A DNA stretch of 64,000 bases from Bidens hawaiensis (taxonomy: Eukaryota > Streptophyta > Magnoliopsida > Asterales > Asteraceae): assembly GCA_021521415.1 (NCBI GenBank), contig JAIQDT010001136.1, positions 558,001 to 622,000 of the forward strand, written 5' to 3'. The notes beneath the pieces are model-generated. The model did not search any database. It was not told the DNA's origin and saw only the letters and a program-made list of their open reading frames with translations. Position 1 is the first letter of the stretch. The number at the start of each line of letters is the position of its first letter. Shown here one piece after another: positions 42,874 to 54,419 of this stretch. Made by a program: the position numbers and the translations under genes.

Positions 42874-45800
42874 TTACAAGTTTACATCATCGCCCTCAGC
42901 ATCTGGCGCAGCCCGCTCCTCATCTCCAAACTGACCATAGTCAAGTTCTTCGTCTTGAATGGATTCTTCTATCACGACAGTGTCAGGAGCGGATCCTTTG
43001 GCCACGCCAGAGCCGCTAGCAACGCCAGCATTCCCCGCGCCATCATCGCCGCCGCCAGCCCCCTCGCACTCGTCAAGTAATTTCTTTAGCGCGCCGAGAT
43101 CGGGCTGGTCAGCAAGCGCGGAAATCTGTAAATCATAAGGAAAAATATGAGTACAAAAAGACTTGGAAAATAAGTCAAGGTTATCTCATTAAGGTTAAAA
43201 TACCTGTGCAAGGATGGGAATGGGAGTATTCAAATACTTCTCCCCCATCGCGGCCATGTCCGCGCAGGCAGCGTCGCTCTGATAAGGGTACTCGGATGGG
43301 TTCTTCTTCAACATGCCATATTCATAGCCATCCGTAAACCCTTCAGCTCGACCAACCAAGCGCGCGGCAGCGTTGCAATCCATCACAAGGGCCTGGAACT
43401 CGTCTGAGTATTTCATCGCGTAAGCGCAACGAGTCATGCCCTGTGAGATTAGCCAGTGGCGATCCTGCGCGAGGGAAGCAACAGACGTCTCGAGGGCAGG
43501 AATCTGAGAGTTTAATAACTCAACAGTTTCCTTAGTCTGTTTCAGCTCCTCTTTGTCGGACGCTGCTGCCGCCAAGGTTTCTTCCTTCTCCGCCCGCGCA
43601 ACATCAAGTGCTTCCTGGCTAGACGCTGCCGTCGCCAAGGCTTCATCTTTATCGGCCTGCGCGGCCGCCAGATCCTTCTTCAGGCGCGCAACCTCACTCT
43701 CCAGTGATGATTTTTCAGTTATAGACTGGACAAGAGCTTGGTCACGCGCCTCCGCCTCCAGCTCCAAGTCGCGCGCTCTGCGCGAGTACTTGGCCGCCTC
43801 CGCCTCCGCCGCTTGTAGCTTCTCCCGCGCAGCCTGAAGCTCATGCCCGCGCTTCACGAAGGCGCTGTTGGCACTTGCTCTGTTCTCACTGAGCTCTGCT
43901 TGGAGCTTCTCAGCTCTCTCTCGAGCATCAGAAAGATGCCAAGCAGACACCTTAGCCTCTTGCTTGGCTTCCGCAAGAGCATCACGTACTTTTACGTAAT
44001 CATAGCGAAGCTCTTGGGAGGCAGCAAAGAAGGCTGACCCAGCAAACATATGATCGTTGAGCAAGTCGTCGCGAGCGCGGTCCTCCTGGAACCTCCTTTC
44101 AGATGGAGGCACAGCATGAGCCCAGAATTCCGCACACACACCCATTGACTGAAATGTGCTGTCTTCAGTAATATTCCATCTCGGGCGGTAAATGTGATCG
44201 GCTTCCTGCAAAAACAAAGTAATTATCTAAGTCATCAAAACATTAAGATGGAAGTCCGCGCAGCGGAGCAAAAAAAAAAGAACCTATACCTGCGGGGATG
44301 AAGCAGAAAAGTCAGCGCCAGCCTCACGAGAAGGCTCCGCCGCGAAGCCTCGTGGCGCTGCAGGACTGGCGCGACCGCGGTCGGAGTCTTCAACTTCAAA
44401 CTCCTCATCCTCCTCGGAAACAGGCCTTTTCTCCTGCGACCTAGAGCCAAAATCGGTCTCGCGAGGAGGGCTGTGCGCAGGAGGAGGTGAGGAAGGTCTC
44501 GAACGCCGCCAGGTCGGCGCGCAAAACGGCCTCCTGCTCCTTTGTAATCCCAATGAGGGGAGATTCAGCACTAGCAGGAGCAGGAGCAGAACCAGCGGCG
44601 CTGGCACCGGCGCCAGGAGTGCCGCCAGCAGCTTGTACGCCAGCAACGACCTCTATGAAAAAATTAACAAAAAGAGATGCTTCATGACTTGGTCTAAAAG
44701 AAAAAACTCAGAAAATACAAGCACAATACGTACCTTGGCGCAACTCCGTTCGCGACACAAACATCGCCATGAAGTCCATTCTACCCTTTTTCGTGGGTAA
44801 AACAGGGGACTTCGAAGCGACCTCCGGCGCAGCCTCGGCATCTTGTTGCGCTGTCGCCGGCTCTACAAACATTTGAGTGAGCAAAGATTCATCAGTAATT
44901 CTATCAGAATCGCGCTCAAAGAACAGTAAAGGATAAGCAAAGTATACCTGTAGAAGGCGCAACACCGCTTCCCTTTTCCGCCGCGCGAAGGGAGGAGGTA
45001 GCGCCACCATACCTCAGGTGGACAGGAGGTCTGCCCACTTTTTGAGGCAGGGAGGACAAGGAAAACTTGGTGGTAAACACCTGGGTTTTCTCAGGTCCCT
45101 TCGCCTGAGTAGGAGGTTCCTGAACAACAGGGGCATCATTTTTCTTCTGTTTCTTACTGGCCCCTGCGCCAGTTTTCCCCTTAGCTTTACGCTTTAGTTG
45201 GGGCGCCTCCTCTTCCTCCTCCTCTTCCGCGAGCTCCAGCTCGTAGTTTTCGAGCGCATCTACAATACACGCAACAGAAGTGTTAGCAAAATTTGGTATT
45301 ATAAAGGAAAATGCATAAGTACAAAGGCTTACCAGGCGCATCGCTGTCAAAGACAAATCCCAGATCAACAGGGATGAACATGTCATCAAAGCGATCGGGG
45401 AAGCCAACCTCCCCAGCGCCCAGCGCGACGGAGCCACCCTCCATATGCTCATCATAGGCGGCGTGGACATACTCCTTGCTGACTGCACAAAACAAATCAA
45501 ATCATATCAGCAAAAAGATAAGTATTCGCGCAGAAGTAATGCAATGAGATCAACTTACACAAGCCGTCAACTTGGATCACGGGCTCAGTCGCGCTGTCAG
45601 CCCACCTCCTGCTCATACCCACACCCACCAGCGCCTCCTCACAAATTTTCTTGGCGGGGGATGGTTCAGCAGTCAACTTTTTCACCCAGGCGCCAGTTGG
45701 GTTCTTGACGACACCCACATCCGCAGGCGCAGAAGAGATCGCGCGCATGGTCATACGGATGGGGATCACACCAGCCCTGATGTAAAAAAACCTCTCAGAC

Positions 45801-46369
45801 CAGTCATGAAGGCTCTTGAATGAAACAGTGGAGCACTTCACCTTCTGACTGCGAGGAATAAAAGAGAACCAAGAGTCTTGGATCTTGGGCTTGTAAAAAA
45901 ACTGAAAGCGCCGAGGGGTGGGCTCCTCGCGCTGAGATTTGCACATGAACTCAAAGTGAGTCATGCGCACGAGTCCAAACGGATGGACTTGGGATATATG
46001 AATCCCATAGAACCTAAGCAGCGCACCCACAAACCTTGTCATCGGGAGACGAAGGTTGCAGTGGGTGAAAAAATGGCAATACAAGGATATATAGCCGGCA
46101 GGCGGGTCCGCCGCCGTTTGCCCGGCCCCAGGCAACATGCAGCCAAACACAGGGAGAAAACCCTGAGAGGCGATGAGGCTGTCAAGATCGGCCTGCCTCA
46201 GTTTGCAGGGGATTTCATTCCACCTCTTCACGGCCTTGGTCCTCCCTACCTCCTCCGATGAGGCCTCAGCAGCCTTCTTCCCCTTGCCGGTCTTCTTCAA
46301 TGTAGACATTACTAACGATTTTCTACGGCAATGGATGGGGGAGATTGTGTTGTCTGAGCTATCAGACAT
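42874..46369 (-). pseudogene. Antisense gene of Tat element, 7 exons, one frameshift
   Basis: Minus-strand exons: 46369-45559, 45482-45333, 45259-44948, 44862-44734, 44652-44290, 44205-43204 and 43125-42874 (TAA). Every junction is GT-AG and the phases fit (1,1,1,1,then 0,0). Exon 1 holds the conserved region DLDSLIASQGFLPVFG...FVGALLRFYGIHISQVHPFG, which I recognise as the 'putative gypsy type transposon' domain of antisense ORFs in Tat/Grande/Ogre elements. Exon 3 has Glu-rich and KRKAKGK basic stretches. Exon 6 is a long Ala/Glu/Arg coiled coil and exon 7 is acidic. In exon 5 the entering frame hits TAG near 44450, while the frame needed to leave it differs by one base, so a small indel probably broke it. 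About 1000 residues if intact; function unknown, possibly DNA- or RNA-binding or competing with sense transcription. Confidence 0.72.
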
Positions 46370-46509
46370 ACAACTGTAAAACGGACAAAGGATGATCTGA
46401 AGAACAGAGACCTGGAAGCAGAAGACACGTAATCGGAATAGAAAGAAAGAAAGAAAATAGCTCAGAAGAATAAACAAGAAGATGAAGGATAAAAAAACTC
46501 TAAGGCTGG

Positions 46510-46967
46510 CTTTTATAGGCCAAGGAGAGAGAAAAATTGGTGCTGATCGGACTTCACGCGCCCCCACATCGGTGGCTCATATGCTCACGCATCACATATG
46601 CTCACGCATCACATATGCTCACGCATATCACATATGCGCGTGGCGCATCAGCGCGCGGCGCATATCACATGCTCGTGCATATCACATCTGCGCATGAAAC
46701 ATCTGCGCGTGAGAATAAAGAGAAGACCTCGCGCATCCTCAGGATTGGCGCATATCACACATGCACATAATCAACCTCGTCCTTATCCAAATCAGGATTA
46801 GGGCAACCTTGATTGTGCACGTCAGACAACCTTCCAGAAGGTATCTTTTTAAGGAATAAGAATATGCTAATGTTGACAGCCACCAATGAAAGGTGGACAA
46901 CTCAGCAAAGCCTATGTGCCACCACGTGCTTATAACCAATGAAAAAGCACCAGGTGTCCCAAAGGAC
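46510..46967 (-). repeat. Internal Tat LTR fragment next to the antisense-gene TATA box
   Basis: 46577-46967 matches the LTR from the CATATGCTCACG minisatellite through CCCAAAGGAC (compare 48530-48905) and then stops abruptly. It has one more minisatellite unit and private differences (46868 A, 46931 C region). On the minus strand it abuts the antisense promoter TATA (TATAAAAG, 46517-46510), which lies 141 nt before ATG 46369. So copy A of the antisense gene has LTR sequence where its own upstream region should be. Confidence 0.8.
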
Positions 46968-46972
46968 GGTTG

Positions 46973-47679
46973 GGTTCAGCAGTCAACTTTTTCACCCAGG
47001 CGCCAGTTGGGTTCTTGACGACACCCACATCCGCAGGCGCAGAAGAGATCGCGCGCATGGTCATACGGATGGGGATCACACCAGCCCTGATGTAAAAAAA
47101 CCTCTCAGACCAGTCATGAAGGCTCTTGAATGAAACAGTGGAGCACTTCACCTTCTGACTGCGAGGAATAAAAGAGAACCAAGAGTCTTGGATCTTGGGC
47201 TTGTAAAAAAACTGAAAGCGCCGAGGGGTGGGCTCCTCGCGCTGAGATTTGCACATGAACTCAAAGTGAGTCATGCGCACGAGTCCAAACGGATGGACTT
47301 GGGATATATGAATCCCATAGAACCTAAGCAGCGAACCCACAAACCTTGTCATCGGGAGACGAAGGTTGCAGTGGGTGAAAAAATGGCAATACAAGGATAT
47401 ATAGCCGGCAGGCGGGTCCGCCGCCATTTGCCCGGCCCCAGGCAACATGCAGCCAAACACAGGGAGAAAACCCAGAGAGGCGATGAGGCTGTCAAGATCG
47501 GCCTGTCTCAGTTTGCAGGGGATTTCATTCCACCTCTTCACGGCCTTGGTCCTCCCTACCTCCTCCGATGAGGCCTCAGCAGCCTTCTTCCCCTTGCCGG
47601 TCTTCTTCAATGTAGACATTACTAACGATTTTCTACGGCAATGGATGGGGGAGATTGTGTTGTCTGAGCTATCAGACAT
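46973..47679 (-). pseudogene. Duplicate of antisense-gene exon 1, truncated
   Basis: 45663-46567 and 46973-47878 are direct copies 1310 bp apart with about five differences. Copy B keeps the ATG (47679) and the first 236 or so codons, including the conserved domain. It is cut at 46973 where the LTR fragment begins, so it has no donor and no downstream exons of its own. A transcript from here would read into LTR sequence. Confidence 0.8.
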
Positions 47680-47819
47680 ACAACTGTAAAACGGACAAAG
47701 GATGATCTGAAGAACAGAGACCTGGAAGCAGAAGACACGTAATCGGAATAGAAAGAAAGAAAGAAAATAGCTCAGAAGAATAAACAAGAAGATGAAGGAT
47801 AAAAAAACTCTAAGGGCTG

Positions 47820-48293
47820 GCTTTTATAGGCCAAGGAGAGAGAAAAATTGGTGCTGATCGGACTTCACGCGCCCCCACTCGCAGGTGTAAGCCAACGCGA
47901 GCGCGACACGTGTCCCGGACACTGTGTGAGGGGACACGAAAAAAAAAAAAAAAAAAACTTTACAGCTGCTGCCAGAGTTCACGCGCCACCACTCGCAGGA
48001 ACGGACCAACGCGAGCGCGACACGTGTCCCTGACAGCATGTGAGGGGACACGAAAGGCAACTGTAGCACCTCGAGCACACGAAAGGTCTGACACGTCTCC
48101 ATCACTGACCCACGTCAGCAACAACCAACCACGTACAGGGACGATTCGTTTGCAACAAAAAGGATAGAATTTCGCGCAACGATGGGTAATAAGAGGAAAA
48201 AGACAAACCCCTACTAAAAGAGCAAACTGTTAAGTCTAATATCTATCTTGCCTCGCTCGCGCGAGACAAGACACACATTAGACTGGGGGGGCT
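47820..48293 (-). promoter_or_regulatory. Antisense promoter region with two G-box repeats; sense PPT
   Basis: On the minus strand TATAAAAG (47828-47821) lies 142 nt before ATG 47679. Upstream are two direct repeats (about 47869-47940 and 47981-48052), each with GACACGTGTC around a G-box CACGTG (47907-47912 and 48021-48026). An A-run of about 20 nt separates them. At 48281-48291 the plus strand carries GACTGGGGGGG, the polypurine tract for the Tat 3' LTR. Confidence 0.55.
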
Positions 48294-49322
48294 TGAAGAG
48301 GTATGTACCCGCCTCAACACCGAGCAAGGCGGGTCAACCCACAAGATATAGACAAGAGGATTGAAATCAAGACATTATGAAGGCACAAAGCCAAAACCTA
48401 TGCGCATGGCGCATATCACATATGCTCACGCATATCACATATGCTCATGCATCACATGCTCAGGCATCATATGCCCAGGCACCACACATGCTCAGGCATC
48501 ATATGCCCAGGCATCACAGATGCCCAGGCATCACATATGCTCACGCATCACATATGCTCACGCATATCACATATGCGCGTGGCGCATCAGCGCGCGGCGC
48601 ATATCACATGCTCGTGCATATCACATCTGCGCATGAAACATCTGCGCGTGAGAATAAAGAGAAGACCTCGCGCATCCTCAGGATTGGCGCATATCACACA
48701 TGCACATAATCAACCTCGTCCTTATCCAAATCAGGATTAGGGCAACCTTGATTGTGCACGTCAGACAACCTTCCAGAAGGTATCTTTTTAAGGAATAAGA
48801 ATATGCTGATGTTGACAGCCACCAATGAAAGGTGGACAACTCAGCAAAGCCTATGTGCCACCACGTGATTATAACCAATGAAAAAGCACCAGGTGTCCCA
48901 AAGGACACGTGGCGCAAAGCTACTGGAAGAGGCCAACAAAGCCCTAATTGGGTCTGAGCCCAATCATTGGAAACCCTAGCACTATAAATACAGCATCAAC
49001 TCCACAAGGAAAACGGATCATATCATACTCAGAGGATCCAATATCATCTGATAACATACAATTACAGAGTATTCAGCTATTAAGCAATACACTCCAAATT
49101 CCTTACTCTCACATATTATTATCTTCTCCCACAAATACTTATTCTCACACCGGAGGGTTACCCCAAAGAGGACCCCTCTGTCCCTTTCTGAGGGGTAAGT
49201 TTACGGTGCTGTTCATTTTGTAGGTGGAAGAACCCAGATCCAAGAGAAACCATCGGTGAAATAGCATAATCACACCCGAGGAAAGTAGATCGTCTACCAG
49301 TGAGCCGATCCACGTTTCTTCA
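48294..49322 (+). repeat. 3' LTR of Tat element
   Basis: 1029 bp, the same length as the 5' copy with three substitutions, followed by target duplication GTGGT (49323-49327) and the remaining MULE arm. Confidence 0.95.
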
Positions 49323-49786
49323 GTGGTGACGGATGGTGGTGGCAGAGGTGGATGGTGGTGGTGGGTGGTGGCAGTAGTGGTGGTGGTAGAATCTCGTCTC
49401 TCAAGACGAGATTTCAAAATCTCTTTTTCCAAGAATTTGAAAATATGGACGGGAAAGGCAGTCACTAAAGACGGTTTTTAAATAAAAAAGATTTAAAAAA
49501 ATTTGAAATTTTGCTCCAAGATTATAATATAATTTGGACTTTATCTTCATTATTTTTTCAAATCTCGTCTCCTACCTGATTTTCTTTTAAAATTTGGCCT
49601 GGTCCCTCTTTATTATTCCCTTTTCCCAAAGCGTCTGGCTAGTCCAAATTGTAAAAGATTTTGAAGAAAAAATGGCTATTTTGGGAATTCTCTCTCTAAA
49701 AAGGACTATTTTGGGAATTTTTCCCATATTTTATCGTTACATTAGTTAGCAAAATTCTTTTTAATGAAGTTGAACATGTAATCCAG

Positions 49787-49911
49787 AAAATAAAAGTGGT
49801 GATGAAGATCTTGAGCTACTACAGTTTGGCTTGTCTGCATTACTTAAAGCTACCAATAACTTTTCAATGAAAAACAAACTTGGAGAGGGGGGTTTTGGAC
49901 CAGTGTACAAG
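49787..49911 (+). pseudogene. Receptor kinase exon 3: Gly-rich loop
   Basis: Acceptor AATCCAG ends at 49786. Entered in phase 1, the exon encodes a juxtamembrane stretch ([20 protein letters not shown]) and the ATP-binding loop [11 protein letters not shown], ending in phase 0 at AAG|GTATTT. It carries no mutation. With exon 2 at 22375, the ancestral intron between them is 48 + 53 = 101 bp once the MULE and one target duplication are removed. Confidence 0.9.
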
Positions 49912-51218
49912 GTATTTTGCTACTCCATGACCTTATCTCCTAGACCAACTGTAAGCTTGATTCTAACAAACTCAGATCAGACAAATACCAATTGTTTAGT
50001 ATTCTGGATCCAAAAAGGAGAAAAAGATGAAAAGAGTTAAAACCCAATAAACTAATCAGCCATATTTCATATTCAATAAGCAAAAGATGTTTACAATAAT
50101 TCCTTGCTAAGATCTATTACAAAATGTTCTAACACCAAACCGAGACCACTTCATTACGAAACTATTCAAACCGCTAACCAAATAAGATAAAATGAAACAC
50201 TATTTATAATTGCTGAATAGTGTCGCTGTTAGACTATCGACAGCACTAAGTAGTCTTACCTGGTGTCTTACGAAGCACAAACATAAGAATATGCGACATT
50301 ATCTAAGGATGCTTTTATTAAAAGCCAACATAGATAATGTTGCTGACTACAACACTAACAAAAACATCAAAATCTTAATCTTCGTCTTCGTCTTCTTTCT
50401 CTTGATCCGGCCTTCTCCATGACTAAATTGTTGTTGCTTTAATACAAATAGACCCAACACTAAGTAAGTTATATGTATGCACCGACAATGCATGACGCGA
50501 TAAACCTCATATCAGCTGCCAAACAAGATTCAAAACTTATTTAAAAACTACCCATAACTTCCACAACACTATAAAATTTCAAACTTAGTAAAAAATATTA
50601 GGATTATGTCAATACAGTACACACCTAGATTGATTCGTGTTCGATGTGACGAGGGAGCACAACACAATTATAATGCAACTATTGTTTTACCCGACGCGTT
50701 GTGCGGGGCAGGTTGTTAAAATCCGGACAATGATAAAACCCAAGTGTTGAGTGAGTAAGTCGACATGAATTCGATAGGTTACGATTACGCCCGTTACGGT
50801 AAAGGAGCAAAAAGAACTAAAAAAGATATGTATACCAATCGAGGTGGATCAATGAGTTGGGTCAGTCGGTAAACTCAGACGTTGGTAAAACCCAATCGTT
50901 GTTGGTCCTTAGCATTGAGGTTGTGAGTCTACACGAATTAAGTTGGTTTCCTTCACGTTCGTTACCGCACCATAATTGAAATAAACAAAGAAACGCAAAA
51001 TTGACGGTCGATTGACGAATTCGGTCAGTCTTCGTCATGTTCGCTACCTTACCAGAATTACAAAAAATAAAAAACACAAAATTTGTGTTAGGTTGGCCTC
51101 CGTTATGTTCGTTACGATATCGTAACTAAAAACGAAAAAAAAACAAAATACCAAGGATTAATTCAGTGCTGCCAAGTGGCCCAATAATTAACGGCACCAA
51201 AGTCCTTAATTATCATAC

Positions 51219-51259
<41 letters not shown>

Positions 51260-51799
51260 CTATCGAAGTATCATATAGATTTGGAAGGATAATAAAAGTT
51301 TATAAAATAAAATAAATATGAAGTAATATAAAATAAAAACGATTTTGATGAGTATTTAAAAATGAAAATTTATTGCTTACGTGACTATATTTTTAGAGGA
51401 ATTTCAATATTAATTCTAATAAATACAAAATTTGGATTCTATCTAACTTTTGGTATTCAAGGTCAACGAGGTTTTTTTATCCTTCGACGCTTCGTGACGC
51501 GTGAGTGCGTGACAAGTTCGATCAACTCCTTATTAAGGGAAATATAAAATAATATCGTCAAGAAAACAGAACATTTGAAGATAATATATATTACTGTTAA
51601 AAAGGAGAAAAAGAAATATTTATTATATAATAAATAACTTAACAGAGTAGAGGCGTGTGAAACTTTGAATTAAATTACAAAAGTGCTCAGTTTTATTCTT
51701 TTGCGTGTCAAGCAAAGTTGTTTGTTTAAGCGTTTAAAAACTGGTAAAATCATACAAACTTGAGTAAACGTGTTGTTTGATAAAATGATTCATACTATA
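49912..51799. other. Start of receptor-kinase intron 3, noncoding
   Basis: AT-rich, no supported ORF. A (TAA)n microsatellite lies at 51221-51257. 50850-51130 has several GTTCGTTACG-like words in a diverged tandem arrangement. Confidence 0.5.
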
Positions 51800-54240
51800 A
51801 AAAGAAATTAAGGTTCATGTATCCGGATTTGCTACGGGGCTCGTTTCCGTTTTATAAAAATTGGGTTGAGGAAAACGCGCACATTTCACCCGAATTGTCC
51901 GAATTCCTTTCAAAAGGGTTGGTTTTACTAAATTTATCCAAAATTATGACATTTGACCACTCTTGTTGTTTTGATATTCCAGCAGGTTCGTTAATCAGAA
52001 CGTGGTCGATTTTATCAGAATTTATATTTGTTTAACTTTCAAATTAGCATACTTTTTTATACGAACATGTTTAAATTACAAAATTTATACACTTGCTAAT
52101 TATAAGTGTAGATTTTTATAAAAATATTTTAAAATAATATTAACTTATTTATTTATTTATGAAAATTCATTTTAAACATTATTTTTAATCGATAAATCGT
52201 CCATTTATACCAAACAATACTAGAAAATTCTGATTATTTTTCTGAGTGGTCAAAATAACTTCATAAAATCCCTGTAAAATTTTCAGAATCAAACTATTTA
52301 GCTAAAATACCTTTTTAAGCAATAAACGATCCTTAAAATTCGATTAAACGAGAATTCATAAACTATAGCTAGGGTCCTCTAACTGACCCCAAAATTTATG
52401 TGACTTTATAATAGTTTACCTGAGTTCTTCACAAAATTTCAGAATTTTCCTAGCTAGTTTTCTATTTTTCATACTAAAACCTCAATAAATAGTAACAAAT
52501 CCACCAAATATTCTCATTTTATCAAAATTATTAAATTTGAACAGGGACTCATTCATATAGCAACTTATGTCCCTTCAAATTTTCATGGTCTAAAACTATG
52601 CATGTCACAGTCTAGACCTAAACAGCCCCTAAACGAGCTTTTCGGTTAATACCTTTCTGTTTCTCACTCGGTTAATCCTTTTTCTTGTGTTTCCGGGTTC
52701 TTGGCTAGCTATAGCATATCTAAAGATCATGTACAACAAAACAAATTGTGTAACATCAATAATCAAGTCTTATAACATATGGTTTCGATTAGGGTTCTAA
52801 ATCGAGTTTTTAATTCGTAAAAACGCGATTTAAACATTCTAATCCGTGTTTTTCATCAAAAAAGTTTATGATACAGGTTAATACACATTTTTAGCATCAA
52901 AACAGTTTTTGTTTCATTTTGAAGGGTTTTCCATGGCAAAACATCATTTTCCTTAATCAAGCCTTAATCTTTTGATTTAAAGCATGTTTCAAACACTTAA
53001 AATCTTGGTTTTACCTTGAGTTTTGGCTAAAAGTTTGAAGTGGGAGGCTGGAGTAGATGAGTATGTGAGATATTTTGAACACATGGGGGTTTGGGATGCC
53101 TTAATAAGGAAGGAAAACAATGGTGGGGGCCACCCCTATTTTGATCGGAAATGAGGGGCCCTAAGCCCCTTTTTTCCTTCTTTTTCCTCGTTTTGCATAC
53201 ACGTACAATAATTCCTGAGTCCATTTTAAGTTCGGGTTCGATTTTTGGGAAGAAAACTGGTTCGGATGCGGTAAACAATGCAAAAACGAGCGTTTTTCGG
53301 CTTAATTTTGTAAATTAAAGAAAACATACTATCTTGTTGTAAAAATCCAAAATAATTTCATAAGTTGCTTTAAACATCTCAAATAAGTATTTCATAAGTC
53401 TTTTTCGGCTTGACGAATGATACATGCTTGTTTTTGTACTAGTGATTGCGTTTAATATCATAACATATTGTTAACCGGAAATCTTTCTGTTTAACTGGTT
53501 TTCTACATACCCATGCTATAATTCGATATGTTAGTTACTATTATACATGTATCACTTATAGATGGCTCCCAATATATCTGAGTCATAATCAGTATCGTTC
53601 TGTTAATCGTTTACTCGTTACGTAATAGCTAAGGTACACCTGGTTTGGTTGCTAATGTCACACTTTATTGACATTTTCTCCGTTCGGGGAAATACACTGG
53701 TTCGTCTAAAACCCTCTTGATGATATGCTCGCAGTTGAAGAAATTGGTAAAGTAACTATTACTATTGTCTGACATCTTCAGAGGATTGGGATTTGAGCGT
53801 ACGATTGTTTTATGTCTGTGGCCAAAATATTTGACATAAGGATTTGATGGCATCTATCAAGATTAGATTGAGGAGGCCGGGATAGGAAAGAATACCAACA
53901 TATCTTATCCCTGTAAATATAATAAACTTATCTCTGATCAAAGCTTAGGTATGTTCAAATACCTAATTTTCTAAGATCGATGGCTCTGATACCAACCTGT
54001 CACACTTGGCACTACGAGCCTAGGTGCTTGTTTTGTACAAAAGGTGTTTTACATGAAAACCATAATTTACATATTTTACAATATTAAAACATCAGAGCCA
54101 TCAGATCATCTAATGGTTATCCCCTCCATTCTTTATTTCCTATTCTTGGTTACCGGTAAAATAGTTTGTAAAATACGTCAGTGACACATGCTGATGAACA
54201 CGTTGAAACTAAAATATTTTATATACTTAATTACTCCCTA
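51800..54240 (-). mobile_element. LTR-retrotransposon remnant, minus strand, leader only
   Basis: TTGGTATCAGAGCC on the minus strand (53995-53982) is an initiator-Met PBS. Next to it the plus strand reads TGTCACACTTGG from 53998, the likely inner end of an LTR extending right. The internal side (53980-51800) has no Gag or Pol that I recognise. 53290-53680 is matched in inverted orientation by 63600-64000. Class unknown. Confidence 0.45.
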
Positions 54241-54419
54241 CGGTATCTTGTGACCCGACCCGTCATGGCGAAGGAAGTTATGAAATTATGAATAACTTTA
54301 TAAATTCAAGCTCAACTCGAAACCTTTCACCAAAAACATAAGTGTTCGATTACTTGCAAACTACCAATATACAAAAGAACATTTCCCGCGCGGGTATAAC
54401 TTGGGCCCAACCCGTCATA

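Larger units (their letters stand above)
23078..49322 (+). mobile_element. Tat-lineage Ty3/gypsy element, nearly intact, hosting Copia-2
   Basis: LTRs 23078-24106 and 48294-49322, each 1029 bp with three differences (23193/48409, 23652/48868, 23795/49011). Target duplication GTGGT at 23073-23077 and 49323-49327, inside the GGTGGT core of the MULE. The region after the 5' LTR starts TTGGCGCC. A G-rich polypurine tract (48284-48291) precedes the 3' LTR. Gag-Pol has an additional RNase H domain, and an antisense gene lies between pol and the 3' LTR, both typical of Tat elements. The reading frame was intact when Copia-2 inserted at 29137. Confidence 0.93.
22424..49725. mobile_element. Mutator-like (MULE) foldback element split by Tat insertion
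   Basis: Target duplication ATATTTTA at 22416-22423 and 49726-49733. The termini are inverted: GGGAATCTTAAAATAGCC on the left, GGGAAAAATTCCCAAAATAG read from the right on the other strand. The arms stay similar for about 350 bp: CAGACGCTTTGGGAAAAG, AAAGAGGGACCAGGCCAAA and GTAGGAGACGAGATTTG are shared. The GGG terminus and 8-9-bp duplication fit MULEs. Without the nested elements it is about 1.05 kb and nonautonomous. Its core is a CCACCA/GGTGGT-rich stretch with CATCTT runs (22780-23077 and 49323-49395). No transposase is seen. Confidence 0.72.

Noticed and set aside
45878..46261. Plus-strand 127-aa ORF, duplicated at 47188-47571
   Set aside because: Shadow of exon 1 of the antisense gene. 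The minus-strand frame carries the conserved domain, and duplication of the DNA explains the second copy.
50210..50422. Small ORF of 70 codons downstream of exon 3
   Set aside because: No homology I recognise, and its hydrophobic end comes from a TCTTCGTCTTCG-like repeat.
51817..52035. 72-codon ORF in intron 3
   Set aside because: No recognisable family and low complexity surroundings; chance length in AT-rich DNA.
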